A stretch of 24,576 nucleotides of DNA from Ignavibacteriaceae bacterium (GCA_019912505.1 JAIOIM010000179.1:1-24576); one strand, 5' to 3'. Shown: positions 1 through 7,855, counted from the stretch's first letter. Program-made: numbers and translations. Notes: generated from the letters alone by a model not told the origin.

Positions 1-137
1 ATATCGCAATAATCGTGCGCGGTATGGTTGCCCTCGTCATAATCCCAAAAGCCTAACTCTGAATGCAGGAAAGCGAATGTGAATACTCCAATTATTAAAA
101 GAGCAATACTTTTTGATGTGGCTGATGTTCTAAAAAT
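1..137 (-). CDS. Partial small exported protein, start uncertain
   Basis: An open frame of 45 codons runs off the left edge. It reads like the N-terminus of an exported protein: a short positively charged start (FRTSATSKS), a hydrophobic stretch (IALLIIGVFTFAFL), then a polar His/Asp-rich segment containing DYDEGNHTAHDYC. That segment could bind metal, but this is inference. There is no in-frame ATG, GTG or TTG between the upstream TAA and the hydrophobic stretch. The start given is an ATT codon preceded by AAAGG at a suitable distance, so initiation at ATT or a damaged 5' end are both possible. It follows rseC in the same direction after a gap of about 110 bp and may be co-transcribed. I do not recognise the family with confidence. 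Confidence 0.4.
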   Translation of the reverse strand, partial: MFRTSATSKSIALLIIGVFTFAFLHSELGFWDYDEGNHTAHDYCD

Positions 138-247
138 TAGAATACCTTTCTTTCTTAGAATTATTTATCCGTGTATGAAACTTAAATTACTTAGCAAAAA
201 CAAGCAAATTTGTAAGATGACTTTTTAGTCCATTGTTTTTTTCCCAT

Positions 248-688
248 TTAATGAAGCTGGGCTTTACTTACAAATACTATTTCGGGTATTAACGCTTCAC
301 TCTCTTTTTTTATTTTTGAAACAGTATAAACTATAAATAAATATAGGGCAACGAGTCCAAGCCCCAGTACGCTTGAGTATAATTCTTTATTTGCAGAAAA
401 AAAACTCATCCCTAAAAATACTCCTGCAAGTATAAGAATTAACGGAACACCATATATAATTGATGACGCCGCGACTACATTTCTTCCCCTAACCGCAACG
501 CTTACTTTATCGCCGGGTTTAACGCCAAAAGGATCTTTTGCGGAAAGTTTTCTTTTATCGTCCGTTGGTCTGCAAAAAATTTTTGCGCCGCATTCTTCGC
601 ACGAACCTGCTTCCAAAACAAAGATGGTGGCAATTCCATCTTTTACATCGGCGACAATACCTTCCTCTACAAATTTTTCTCGATACAT
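248..688 (-). CDS. rseC: RseC/MucC-family protein, SoxR-reducing system type
   Basis: A 146-residue inner-membrane protein of the RseC/MucC family. In E. coli, RseC works with the Rsx (RNF) complex to keep SoxR reduced, and that is the best-known role of the family. The N-terminal cytoplasmic part holds the diagnostic cysteine cluster CEECGAKIFC (about residues 30-39). Two hydrophobic helices follow (about 79-97 and 107-124) and then a charged tail. It is the last gene of the RNF operon, 86 bp after rnfB. The start codon is preceded by no clear ribosome binding site but by an AT-rich array of 7-bp repeats. No soxR is visible in the window, so the electron acceptor here is unknown. The family call is secure; the partner is inferred from the neighbours. 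Confidence 0.87.
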   Translation of the reverse strand: MYREKFVEEGIVADVKDGIATIFVLEAGSCEECGAKIFCRPTDDKRKLSAKDPFGVKPGDKVSVAVRGRNVVAASSIIYGVPLILILAGVFLGMSFFSANKELYSSVLGLGLVALYLFIVYTVSKIKKESEALIPEIVFVSKAQLH

Positions 689-694
689 GAAATT

Positions 695-722
695 AATGTA
701 TAATGTACAATGAATAATGTAT
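695..722. repeat. 7-bp tandem array (AATGTAY units) before rseC
   Basis: Four consecutive 7-bp units on the plus strand: AATGTAT, AATGTAC, AATGAAT, AATGTAT. The array begins only 6 bp upstream of the rseC start codon. The same heptamer (reverse-complement orientation) forms the array before apbE, and a palindromic version lies at 16873-16912. Confidence 0.75.
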
Positions 723-774
723 AATTTAATGACGCTTTGGGAGTTTCAATTTATACTCTCAAAGTTTTAAATAG

Positions 775-1611
775 TTAGTTTGTTAATTCAAGCTCTTCAA
801 CTTTTACACGCGGATGAATTGTGTCTAACGCTTTTGTTGAACACTTATCAAACGGTATTTTACTTATATCAATTTTTGAGTAATCAATAATAGCAAGGTT
901 GTCTTTCATAGTAATTCCACCTTCCGATTTACGCGCGCATATCTGGCATCCGATACAAGCAGCGGAGCAAACTTTGCGCGCTGTTTTAGGATCATCGTGG
1001 TTTTTGCAGAAAACAAATATATCTCTCTCAGCAGGATGCATTTCAATTACATCACGCGGACATGCTTTTGCACATAACCCGCAACCGGTACAAAATTCTT
1101 CTATTACAACAGGCAAATCATTTTCGTTCATATACATTGCCCCAAACTGGCAGGCTTCTACACATTCACCGCCGCCGAGACAGCCGTCTAAACACATTTT
1201 ATCACCGCCGGCAATTAGAGCCATTGTTGAGCAGCTATTCGGTCCGCTGTAAATTGCGTTTTCTTTTCTTGCTGCTTCAATGTTTCCACCACGGCATAAA
1301 ACACGTGCAACCATCCTGGTTCCTCCGTCAGGTTCAAGTCCGAGTATTTTTGCTATCTCTCCCGTTACATCGGAATCTGCAACCGGACAACTGCCGGGAG
1401 AAATTTGCCCACTTACAACTTTAACGGCAAAGTCGTAACAACCTGCATTACCGCACGCGCCGCAATTTGCATTGGGCAGCAAATCATTCACTTCACCAAT
1501 TCTAGGGTCTTCATAAACCCGTAATTTTTTATCTGCAATTGCAAGCGCACCGGCAAACAAAAAGCCGAGTCCGCCCATAGTTAAAACTGCTATTATCAGA
1601 GAGAAGTCCAT
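775..1611 (-). CDS. rnfB: RNF complex subunit B, ferredoxin-type iron-sulfur protein
   Basis: A 278-residue electron-entry subunit of the RNF complex, which takes electrons from reduced ferredoxin and passes them towards the membrane flavins. An N-terminal membrane helix (about residues 4-25) is followed by the RnfB-type 4Fe-4S motif C50-x2-C53-x4-C58-x16-C75. Next are two ferredoxin-like cluster motifs: C140/C144/C150/C154 with the loose RnfB spacing, and C174-x2-C177-x2-C180-x3-C184. A further group is C215/C219/C222/C225. The start sits 12 bp after the apbE stop with AAGG upstream. In many genomes rnfB is next to rnfA or rnfC; here it is displaced to the far end, behind the NusG-II gene and apbE. 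All expected cluster cysteines are present. Confidence 0.95.
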   Translation of the reverse strand: MDFSLIIAVLTMGGLGFLFAGALAIADKKLRVYEDPRIGEVNDLLPNANCGACGNAGCYDFAVKVVSGQISPGSCPVADSDVTGEIAKILGLEPDGGTRMVARVLCRGGNIEAARKENAIYSGPNSCSTMALIAGGDKMCLDGCLGGGECVEACQFGAMYMNENDLPVVIEEFCTGCGLCAKACPRDVIEMHPAERDIFVFCKNHDDPKTARKVCSAACIGCQICARKSEGGITMKDNLAIIDYSKIDISKIPFDKCSTKALDTIHPRVKVEELELTN

Positions 1612-1623
1612 CTCATCTAACCT

Positions 1624-2619
1624 TTATTCTTTTATTAAAAACTTATTAAAACCAGAAGAGATAATCTCTTTTCCATTTGAATCTACCAAAAGTGCTTCCG
1701 TGTTTTTTAATGATTCTACTAATTTCATTCCTTTTACTTCTCCAAGAACAAATACAGCTGTGGAAACTCCATCCGCCCATCTATTATTATCGGCGACAAT
1801 AGTAACACTTTGTAAACCTTGTGCCGGGTAACCTGTTGCCGGGTTAATAATATGATGATACCGAATACCATTAACTTCAAAGTATTGTTCGTAATCGCCC
1901 GAAGTAGCAACTGCACTGCCGTTAAGTTTTAATTTTGTAAGCAACGCCTGTTGATTACGCGGGTGCTTTACTCCGACAATCCAATTACTTCCAACTCCTT
2001 TTATTTCGCCGCCTGCATTTACAAGCGCATCATTTAAACCGGCTTGCTTCAATACATCAACAGCTTTATCAACTGCGTAACCTTTTGTAATAGCGCCGAA
2101 GTTAAACATAATTTTATTTTTTCTTAAAATTTTATTGTCGGCAAGAAGTTTAACATTCTTCCAACCCGAATGTTCTACTGCGTATTCAATCGAATCTTTT
2201 GCAGGTATAGAAGGGTTGTCCCCGTCAAATCCCCAGGAATGTGTCAGTGCTTCAAGGCTTACATCAAAAGCTCCGCCGGAAATATTCCATAGCGAATCGC
2301 TGATTTTCATAAGTTTAAAGAGTTCACTACCGATAACCAATAATGTATCTGTTACATGGTTTATTTTATAAACTTCACCTTTCGGATGGTATGAAGTAAA
2401 CAAATCATCTATTCGTTTTATTTCGGCAAACGCATTTGATATTGCTTCATTCGCTTTAACTTCATCAAGAGTTCGCACTTGGATTTCGACAATTGTGCCC
2501 AGCAGAATCTGTGAACGTTTTACCGTTATCGGTTCATTATCACTGCTGCCTGCGATAAAATAACCGATAGCAAAAAAAGCAATAAACAATCCTATGTATA
2601 GCAAAACCTTTTTCATCAA
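1624..2619 (-). CDS. apbE: FAD:protein FMN transferase, ApbE family
   Basis: A 331-residue flavin transferase that covalently attaches FMN from FAD to threonine residues of exported or membrane proteins; in this operon the obvious targets are RnfG and RnfD. A hydrophobic N-terminal helix (about residues 5-23) has no lipobox cysteine, so it is probably a signal anchor that places the enzyme outside the inner membrane. Family motifs are intact: GAFDVSLEAL, NFGAITKGYAVDKA, NAGGEI, ATSGDYEQYF, HHIINPATGYP and the late ADGVSTAVFVLG. It lies between the NusG-II gene and rnfB, with a 7-bp tandem array just before its start. There are two adjacent ATG codons; the first is given. Function and targets fit the operon well. 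Confidence 0.94.
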   Translation of the reverse strand: MMKKVLLYIGLFIAFFAIGYFIAGSSDNEPITVKRSQILLGTIVEIQVRTLDEVKANEAISNAFAEIKRIDDLFTSYHPKGEVYKINHVTDTLLVIGSELFKLMKISDSLWNISGGAFDVSLEALTHSWGFDGDNPSIPAKDSIEYAVEHSGWKNVKLLADNKILRKNKIMFNFGAITKGYAVDKAVDVLKQAGLNDALVNAGGEIKGVGSNWIVGVKHPRNQQALLTKLKLNGSAVATSGDYEQYFEVNGIRYHHIINPATGYPAQGLQSVTIVADNNRWADGVSTAVFVLGEVKGMKLVESLKNTEALLVDSNGKEIISSGFNKFLIKE

Positions 2620-2630
2620 ATCAACTCTTC

Positions 2631-2661
2631 ATTGTACATTATACATTGTACATTGTACATT
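2631..2661. repeat. 7-bp tandem array (ATTGTAC units) before apbE
   Basis: About 4.4 units on the plus strand: ATTGTAC, ATTATAC, ATTGTAC, ATTGTAC, then ATT. The array begins 11 bp upstream of the apbE start, inside the RNF operon. It is the reverse complement of the heptamer found before rseC. Confidence 0.8.
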
Positions 2662-2667
2662 ATTTTC

Positions 2668-3411
2668 TTAGATCGTTTCAATTTTTATAAGGACTTTATT
2701 CGGTGCACATGCTAAAACATCGCCTGCGTGTGAAGCGAATCCGCTTTGTTTGCACAACTCATGTCGGCAAGTTGATGTATGAACATTAACCAAACCGTTT
2801 TCTAACTTTAAGCCTGTTTTCCCCTGCGGTCCAGTAACACTTATGTTTTTATAATTTCCGTTTAAACTAATTTTATCAACTAACCCATTTTCATTTTCAA
2901 TTACAACAGTTCTATTGTTTCCCCGCAATAAGGAATTAATCAAATTACTTTCGTTGTATTCAGCTGAAAAAAAATACTCTGCTTTTCTATTTTGTAATTT
3001 GCTGCGCAAGTAAATAAACGAGCCGTTAAAATCTTCATTTGGATTATAGATAGATACTTTATCATCGCTTAAAAGAATATCTCCCTGCACACGGCGGTTC
3101 ATTTTAACTATACGAAAAGTAACATTACCCCTGCCGGAAAATGAATTATTACCATCAGCGGAAAAATATGCTTTTTGTACAACCTCTTTTATTTTGTTTT
3201 CAGCCATGATAATCGGCTGCTGACTACTTCCGGTCTTTTTTACAAATGCTCTAACTGCTTCGGCAATTATCTTTTCATCTGCAGGCAAAAAGCCATGTAC
3301 CGAAAAAGAGTTTTTATTTTTTCCGTTAAATATTTTTGCTGTGCCAAAGCCGGCACCGAGAGCAACGGCAGAAACTCCTATCGATTTTAGAAACGAGCGG
3401 CGTGAAATCAT
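2668..3411 (-). CDS. Tat-exported NusG domain II-like protein in RNF operon
   Basis: A 247-residue exported protein. The N-terminus (RRSFLKS, then a hydrophobic segment to about residue 28) is a twin-arginine signal. The C-terminal 75 residues or so resemble the NusG domain II-like family that often accompanies RNF gene sets: a beta-rich stretch, then C215-x4-C220 and C235 in the SxC...C...CxPN pattern. The middle (about 40-165) is unlike anything I recognise. A good ribosome binding site (AGGAG) precedes the start. Tat export implies folding, and perhaps cofactor or metal binding, before export; the three cysteines are candidates. Its place between rnfA and apbE suggests an accessory or electron-transfer role on the periplasmic side of RNF. 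Domain call moderate; role unknown. Confidence 0.72.
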   Translation of the reverse strand: MISRRSFLKSIGVSAVALGAGFGTAKIFNGKNKNSFSVHGFLPADEKIIAEAVRAFVKKTGSSQQPIIMAENKIKEVVQKAYFSADGNNSFSGRGNVTFRIVKMNRRVQGDILLSDDKVSIYNPNEDFNGSFIYLRSKLQNRKAEYFFSAEYNESNLINSLLRGNNRTVVIENENGLVDKISLNGNYKNISVTGPQGKTGLKLENGLVNVHTSTCRHELCKQSGFASHAGDVLACAPNKVLIKIETI

Positions 3412-3512
3412 TTTATTTATTCTCCTAAAATTTTATAAACTTTTTATTTCCATTGGCGTTAACAATTTACAATCCATCTTTTAGCCGATGAAGTGCTGTT
3501 AATGATTAATTG

Positions 3513-4085
3513 CTAAATCATCCCAGCAAAGCCCATAAAAGCCAATGCAAGAATGCCGGCAACAATAAGAGTAATCGGCGCGCCCCTAAATGAAACGGGC
3601 ACATCCGATAGTTCAAGTTCTTCTCTTATACCTGCCATTATAGTAAGCGCAAGCGTAAAGCCCGCACCGGCGCCAACGCCAAACACAATACTCTGAATGA
3701 ATGTATACTCGCGCATAGAAATAAACAACGCTAAACCGAGTATTGCACAGTTAGTTGTAATCAGCGGAAGAAATATTCCGAGTGCACGGTAAAGCGGCTG
3801 GCTTACTTTCTTTATTACCATCTCAACAAACTGCACTAATGATGCAATTACAAGAATGAACGATGGTATTTGCAAAAACTCCAACTTATAAGGGACAAGC
3901 AAAAGGTTGTAAAGCAGCCAGCTTACAATAGCGGTTATAACCATTACAAACGTAGTTGCCATACCCATCGATACAGCGGATGATGTTTTATTTGAAACAC
4001 CGATAAACGGACAAATACCAAGGAAGTAAGCAAGCACAAAGTTATTTACAATTGCCGCGGAAATAAAAATAATAAACAGTTCCAT
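3513..4085 (-). CDS. rnfA: RNF complex subunit A, membrane protein
   Basis: A 190-residue integral membrane subunit with about six hydrophobic helices. RnfA and RnfE are homologous halves that pair in inverted orientation and, by structures of RNF and Na+-NQR, hold an intramembrane 2Fe-2S centre through two cysteines from each protein. Both cysteines are present here: C25 in LGICPF and C113 in TTNCAILG. The ending GFAGMI and the segment GAGAGFTLALTIMAGIREEL are typical of the family. One base separates it from the rnfE stop, so translation is probably coupled. The next gene downstream starts 101 bp later, the largest gap in the operon. Confidence 0.96.
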   Translation of the reverse strand: MELFIIFISAAIVNNFVLAYFLGICPFIGVSNKTSSAVSMGMATTFVMVITAIVSWLLYNLLLVPYKLEFLQIPSFILVIASLVQFVEMVIKKVSQPLYRALGIFLPLITTNCAILGLALFISMREYTFIQSIVFGVGAGAGFTLALTIMAGIREELELSDVPVSFRGAPITLIVAGILALAFMGFAGMI

Positions 4086-4086
4086 T

Positions 4087-4779
4087 TTATATTCCCTCCT
4101 GCGCCGCTACTGTTCCGGCAGATTCGCTTTTGGTTTTATTTCTGTACTGATCAATTAATGATTCTTTTTCAAGATTCTTTTTACGGTCGGTGTACATATT
4201 TATAAACCCTAACATCAAGCCAAGCGTTAAAAAAGCACCCGCGGGAAGAATCATAATAAGCCAGGGTTCAAAAGCGTTTGGTAAAACTTGATAGCTGAGA
4301 AATGTTCTTGATCCGATAATTTCCCTGATTCCTCCAAGGGTAATTAATGCTATAAAAAATCCCGAACCCATTCCGAGCGCATCAAGAATAGAGCGGAAGA
4401 CTGTGTTCTTAGACGCAAATGCTTCCTGTCTTCCAAGGATTATGCAGTTAACAACAATAAGCGGTATAAAAGGTCCGAGCGCCTTGCTTAACACCGGGAA
4501 CCGAGCCTTCATTACTAAATCTACAATAGTTACGAAAGTAGCAATGATAACTATATAAGCGGCAATACGAACCTGGTTGGGAATTAATTTTCTAATAATT
4601 GAGATTAACATACTTGCCATTACAAGAACAAATGTTGTTGCCAGTGCCATTGCAATACCGTTTATTGCAGATACAGTAACGGCAAGAGTTGGACACATGC
4701 CAAGTACTTGTTTGAAAATGGGATTTTGCTCCCACAATCCTTTTAAGAATTCTTTTGAAAGAGGAGTATGTTTTGCCAT
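4087..4779 (-). CDS. rnfE: RNF complex subunit E, membrane protein
   Basis: A 230-residue integral membrane subunit, partner of RnfA. The two cysteines expected to contribute to the shared intramembrane iron-sulfur centre are C29 (LGMCPTLAV) and C112 (VVNCIILGRQEAFAS). About six membrane helices are followed by a charged cytoplasmic tail (roughly residue 197 onward) rich in Lys and Glu, as in other RnfE proteins. Its ATG overlaps the rnfG stop by one base, and rnfA follows after one base. Such tight packing fits stoichiometric synthesis of the complex. Confidence 0.96.
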   Translation of the reverse strand: MAKHTPLSKEFLKGLWEQNPIFKQVLGMCPTLAVTVSAINGIAMALATTFVLVMASMLISIIRKLIPNQVRIAAYIVIIATFVTIVDLVMKARFPVLSKALGPFIPLIVVNCIILGRQEAFASKNTVFRSILDALGMGSGFFIALITLGGIREIIGSRTFLSYQVLPNAFEPWLIMILPAGAFLTLGLMLGFINMYTDRKKNLEKESLIDQYRNKTKSESAGTVAAQEGI

Positions 4780-5342
4780 TATATTTTTCCCTCCTTCTTT
4801 AACTCGCGCATTATTGAGATACCATCATCCACTATAGCTACAACAGATTTGGATGAAATTGTTGCTCCGGTTATTGCCTGTATTTCATTTGGTTTCGATG
4901 GCTCAACACCTTTAACCAAGATTATCATTGGTGAAGTTTCTAATTTTTTAAATTGATTTCTGAAATGATCTTCGGTAACTTTTGTACCGAGTCCGGGGGT
5001 TTCAATTTGTTCGAGTATTTCTAACGCCGTTATTTTTTCAAGGTCGGGGGATAGTCCAACCATTAATCTAATTTTGCCTTGAAATCCGTTACCGGAATAA
5101 ACCAAGGAATAACCCAAAGGAATTTTGTCATCGCCAAAAACTTTATAAACCTCAACACCGGAAGCTTTAACTAATTCGTAAGTTTTTGCTGCGGGTTGAA
5201 CATTAAATATTGCTTCTTCTGTTTGAGCTTTTAGATTTGCGGCGATGAGCGGACTTGCCCAGTTGTTTACACGCGATAATAAACCGCCTGAAATTACGCC
5301 AATGCTGCTAAGAGTTAAAATCATTTTAACTACGGTATTCAT
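4779..5342 (-). CDS. rnfG: RNF complex subunit G, covalent FMN protein
   Basis: A 187-residue periplasm-facing subunit carrying covalently bound FMN. One N-terminal membrane helix (about residues 5-22) is followed by an FMN-binding domain. The flavin attachment motif QAITGATISS is present, with T161 the expected modified residue; this is the ApbE recognition pattern, with Gln where many homologues have Asp. The start at 5342 was chosen over an in-frame ATG 55 codons upstream, because it gives the normal family length and forms a 4-base ATGA overlap with the rnfD stop. The longer frame lies inside rnfD and is a shadow. Confidence 0.94.
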   Translation of the reverse strand: MNTVVKMILTLSSIGVISGGLLSRVNNWASPLIAANLKAQTEEAIFNVQPAAKTYELVKASGVEVYKVFGDDKIPLGYSLVYSGNGFQGKIRLMVGLSPDLEKITALEILEQIETPGLGTKVTEDHFRNQFKKLETSPMIILVKGVEPSKPNEIQAITGATISSKSVVAIVDDGISIMRELKKEGKI

Positions 5343-6322
5343 GCTGCCGCTCCTTTCACAGCTCCGAAAATTTTCGGAACAGTAAAACGGTTGATTATCG
5401 GAACGAATGCATTCATAAATAATATAGAATACATCACGCCTTCCGGCAGTCCGCCGAATAACCGGATAACGACTAACACGAATGAAATACCGATACCGAA
5501 TATCCACATTCCTTTATTAGTAACAGGAGAAGTTACCCAATCGGTAGCCATAAAAAATGTACCGAAAAGAAAACCGCCGGATAACAATTGGAATAATGGA
5601 GTAGGGTACTTTACCGGATCGATAAAATAAAACAAAGTGCCGAAAACAAGTATACCAATTATCATCGAAACAGGAATGCGCCAATTTACAATTCCTATTA
5701 CGATTAAAAAAATTCCTCCGGCAAGTATAGCCATCGCATTAGTTTCGCCAAGCGATCCGCCTGTATTGCCGAAAAACATTTGGCTTAACCCGGCAGTAAT
5801 TTTATCAAATTTAAAAGCCGCAAGTGGTGTTGCCGATGTAACTCCGTCAACCGCAAAACTGTTCGGGCTCCAGGTAGTAATTGCCACAGGAAAAGACGCC
5901 TGAAGAAATGCACGCCCTACAAGCGCGGGATTAAAAATATTGTAACCCAAACCGCCGAATATTTGTTTTCCCAAACCAATCGCTACAACAGCACCAATTG
6001 CAGTTGCCGACAATGAAAAATTTGGCGGTAAAGTGAGCGCAAGCAGCAAGCCTGTTAATGCGGCACTGCCGTCTACTATTGCTAATTTCTTTTTTCGTAT
6101 GGTCTGTACTATATATTCGGTTCCCACCGCAAAAACTACGGCGGTAGTGATTATAAGTAATTGATAAACTCCGAAAAATAAAACTGCCGAGATAACACTT
6201 GGTACTAATGCAGCTAAAACCATCCACATTACTTTTTTTGTAGTCCACTGGTTGTGGAGGTGTGGTGAAGTAGTAAGCTCAAGTTTATTTATTTTTTCGG
6301 CTTCAGAAATAGTAGTTGCCAT
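5339..6322 (-). CDS. rnfD: RNF complex subunit D, covalent FMN membrane protein
   Basis: A 327-residue membrane subunit homologous to NqrB and thought to be central to ion translocation. About ten hydrophobic helices are visible. The flavinylation motif D159-G-V-T-S-A-T165-P-L is intact, with T165 the expected FMN-carrying threonine. Another hallmark is FNPALVGRAFL (about 130-140). The start at 6322 (MATTISEAEK) gives family length and follows the rnfC stop by 29 bp; an in-frame ATG at 6475 would add 51 residues that overlap rnfC and look unrelated. The 3' end overlaps rnfG by four bases. Confidence 0.95.
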   Translation of the reverse strand: MATTISEAEKINKLELTTSPHLHNQWTTKKVMWMVLAALVPSVISAVLFFGVYQLLIITTAVVFAVGTEYIVQTIRKKKLAIVDGSAALTGLLLALTLPPNFSLSATAIGAVVAIGLGKQIFGGLGYNIFNPALVGRAFLQASFPVAITTWSPNSFAVDGVTSATPLAAFKFDKITAGLSQMFFGNTGGSLGETNAMAILAGGIFLIVIGIVNWRIPVSMIIGILVFGTLFYFIDPVKYPTPLFQLLSGGFLFGTFFMATDWVTSPVTNKGMWIFGIGISFVLVVIRLFGGLPEGVMYSILFMNAFVPIINRFTVPKIFGAVKGAAA

Positions 6323-6351
6323 ATAGCTATTTATCTTTTTTTGAATCCTAA

Positions 6352-7683
6352 TTAATTTTGTGATATTGCTCTTTGTCTTTGAATCTGCATTACACGCTGC
6401 TTGCCCAAACGTAACCATTGAACAAGAGGAATGTTCGCGGGACACGTATAAGCGCAGGTTCCGCATTCCATACAAACAGTAATTCCAAGCTGCTCAGCAT
6501 CTTCAAAACGACCGAGTTGTGAATATCGAACAAGTTTAGTAGGCATTAAGTTTAGCGGACAAACACTAACACATTGTCCGCATTTTAAGCACGCTGTTTC
6601 TTCGCCTTTTGAAATTTCTTTCTCGGTAAGAACAATAATGCCCGAAGTTGCTTTAAGAACCGGCGCCATCAAATCGTGTTGCGCTACGCCCATCATCGGT
6701 CCGCCTACAATTGTTTTTACCGCGTCATCCGTAACTCCGCCGCAAAAATCTAAAACATCTTTTAACGGAGTACCAACGGGCACTAAAAGATTTTTCGGAT
6801 TTTTTATGCCAAGCCCGGTTACGGTTAATGCAGCCGTTAACGAAGGTTCACCTTTAACCACAGCATCGTAGACAGCAACTGCTGTTCCGATGTTTTGTAT
6901 TACGGCACCCACTTCAAGCGGAAGTTTTCCCGGAGGAACTTCGCGTCCGGTAATTGCTTTGATAAGCATTTTTTCGGCGCCCTGCGGGTATTTTGTTTTT
7001 AATGAAAATACCTCGATGTTATTTTCACCGGCTGTCGCATTGGTCATAATTTTTATTGCATCGGGTTTGTTATCTTCAATACCGATATAACCTTTTTCAA
7101 CATTTATTGCTTTTAATAAAAGCTTTAACCCTTCAATTACTGCTTCAGGTCGTTCAACCATAAAACGATAATCGCGTGTTAGGTAAGGCTCGCACTCGCA
7201 CCCGTTAAGAATAACGAATTCAATTTTTTTATCTTTTGGCGGAGTTAGTTTTACATAGGTCGGGAACGCCGCACCACCCTGTCCTACAATACCCGCAGCC
7301 TTTACTCTTTCTTTTATTTCTTCTTGAGTTATTGTTTCGTAACTGAGAGGAGGCAAATAATTACTTTCTGCCTGACCATTGGTTTTAATAACTATTGTAT
7401 CTTTCGGAAATCCGAAAGGAGTTGATTGCTTACCTATACTTGTTACTGTTCCACAGACCGAACTGTGAATAGGGGCGGAAATAAACCCGTCAGCCTCGGC
7501 AACAACCGAACCAACAATAACAGCGGTGCCTTTTTTTACAAGCGCAATTGCTTCTTTACCGAGATGTTGATTTAGGGGAACAAAAATTTCCTGAGGTGCG
7601 GGCATAACCTCAAAAGCAATATGTTCGGTTAATTCTTTGTATTCACGGGGATGTACCCCGCCGCGAAATGATTTTGTTGCCAC
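6352..7683 (-). CDS. rnfC: RNF complex subunit C, NADH-binding flavo-iron-sulfur protein
   Basis: A 443-residue peripheral subunit that exchanges electrons with NAD(H). In order: an N-terminal RnfC barrel-sandwich region starting FRGGVHP, a Complex-I 51-kDa-like FMN/NADH fold with GIVGQGGAAFPT (131-142) and the ILNGCECEPYL segment, a SLBB-like region, and two 4Fe-4S motifs (C365/C368/C371/C375 and C404/C407/C410/C414). It lacks the long repetitive C-terminal tail of gammaproteobacterial RnfC. The start codon is GTG (7683), preceded by an AGAGAGA purine stretch. It is the first gene of the operon, about 80 nt downstream of the predicted sigma-54-type transcription start. Confidence 0.95.
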   Translation of the reverse strand: MATKSFRGGVHPREYKELTEHIAFEVMPAPQEIFVPLNQHLGKEAIALVKKGTAVIVGSVVAEADGFISAPIHSSVCGTVTSIGKQSTPFGFPKDTIVIKTNGQAESNYLPPLSYETITQEEIKERVKAAGIVGQGGAAFPTYVKLTPPKDKKIEFVILNGCECEPYLTRDYRFMVERPEAVIEGLKLLLKAINVEKGYIGIEDNKPDAIKIMTNATAGENNIEVFSLKTKYPQGAEKMLIKAITGREVPPGKLPLEVGAVIQNIGTAVAVYDAVVKGEPSLTAALTVTGLGIKNPKNLLVPVGTPLKDVLDFCGGVTDDAVKTIVGGPMMGVAQHDLMAPVLKATSGIIVLTEKEISKGEETACLKCGQCVSVCPLNLMPTKLVRYSQLGRFEDAEQLGITVCMECGTCAYTCPANIPLVQWLRLGKQRVMQIQRQRAISQN

Positions 7684-7726
7684 GTTTTTTCTCTCTCTTT
7701 TTTTTCAACTTAAAGAGAACAATTAT

Positions 7727-7742
7727 CCGGCATAGAAGCCGG
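7727..7742 (-). promoter_or_regulatory. GC-rich hairpin in rnfC leader
   Basis: CCGGCATAGAAGCCGG is a 5-bp GC stem with a 6-nt loop in an otherwise AT-rich leader, ending about 43 bp before the rnfC GTG. It lies between the predicted transcription start and the start codon. It might be a 5'-end stabiliser or a protein-binding site; no known riboswitch pattern is visible. Confidence 0.35.
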
Positions 7743-7773
7743 TGGTTAACTAAAAAATCAGATACCTCATTTA

Positions 7774-7789
7774 TGCTAAAACTGTGCCA
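7774..7789 (-). promoter_or_regulatory. Sigma-54-type (-24/-12) promoter for the RNF operon
   Basis: On the minus strand the sequence reads TGGCACAGTTTTAGCA. Compared with the RpoN consensus TGGCAC-N5-TTGCA, the -24 box matches 6 of 6 and the -12 box 4 of 5, and the invariant GG and GC are exactly 10 bases apart. Transcription would begin near 7763, giving a leader of about 80 nt before the rnfC GTG. No equally good sigma-70 or Bacteroidota-type promoter was found in this leader. The palindrome at 7856-7875, about 100 bp upstream, sits where an enhancer-binding protein would bind. Confidence 0.5.
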
Positions 7790-7855
7790 GCAAACAATGA
7801 TGTTACAACAACTAATATCGTCTATTTTAGAACTTAAACGTACAATTTTAATTAT

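Noticed and set aside
5343..5507. Upstream in-frame extension of rnfG
   Set aside because: It lies inside rnfD, gives an Arg/Tyr-rich sequence unlike any RnfG, and the start at 5342 makes the usual 4-base overlap.
6323..6475. Upstream in-frame extension of rnfD
   Set aside because: It overlaps rnfC and has two cysteines and no family resemblance; the start at 6322 gives normal length.
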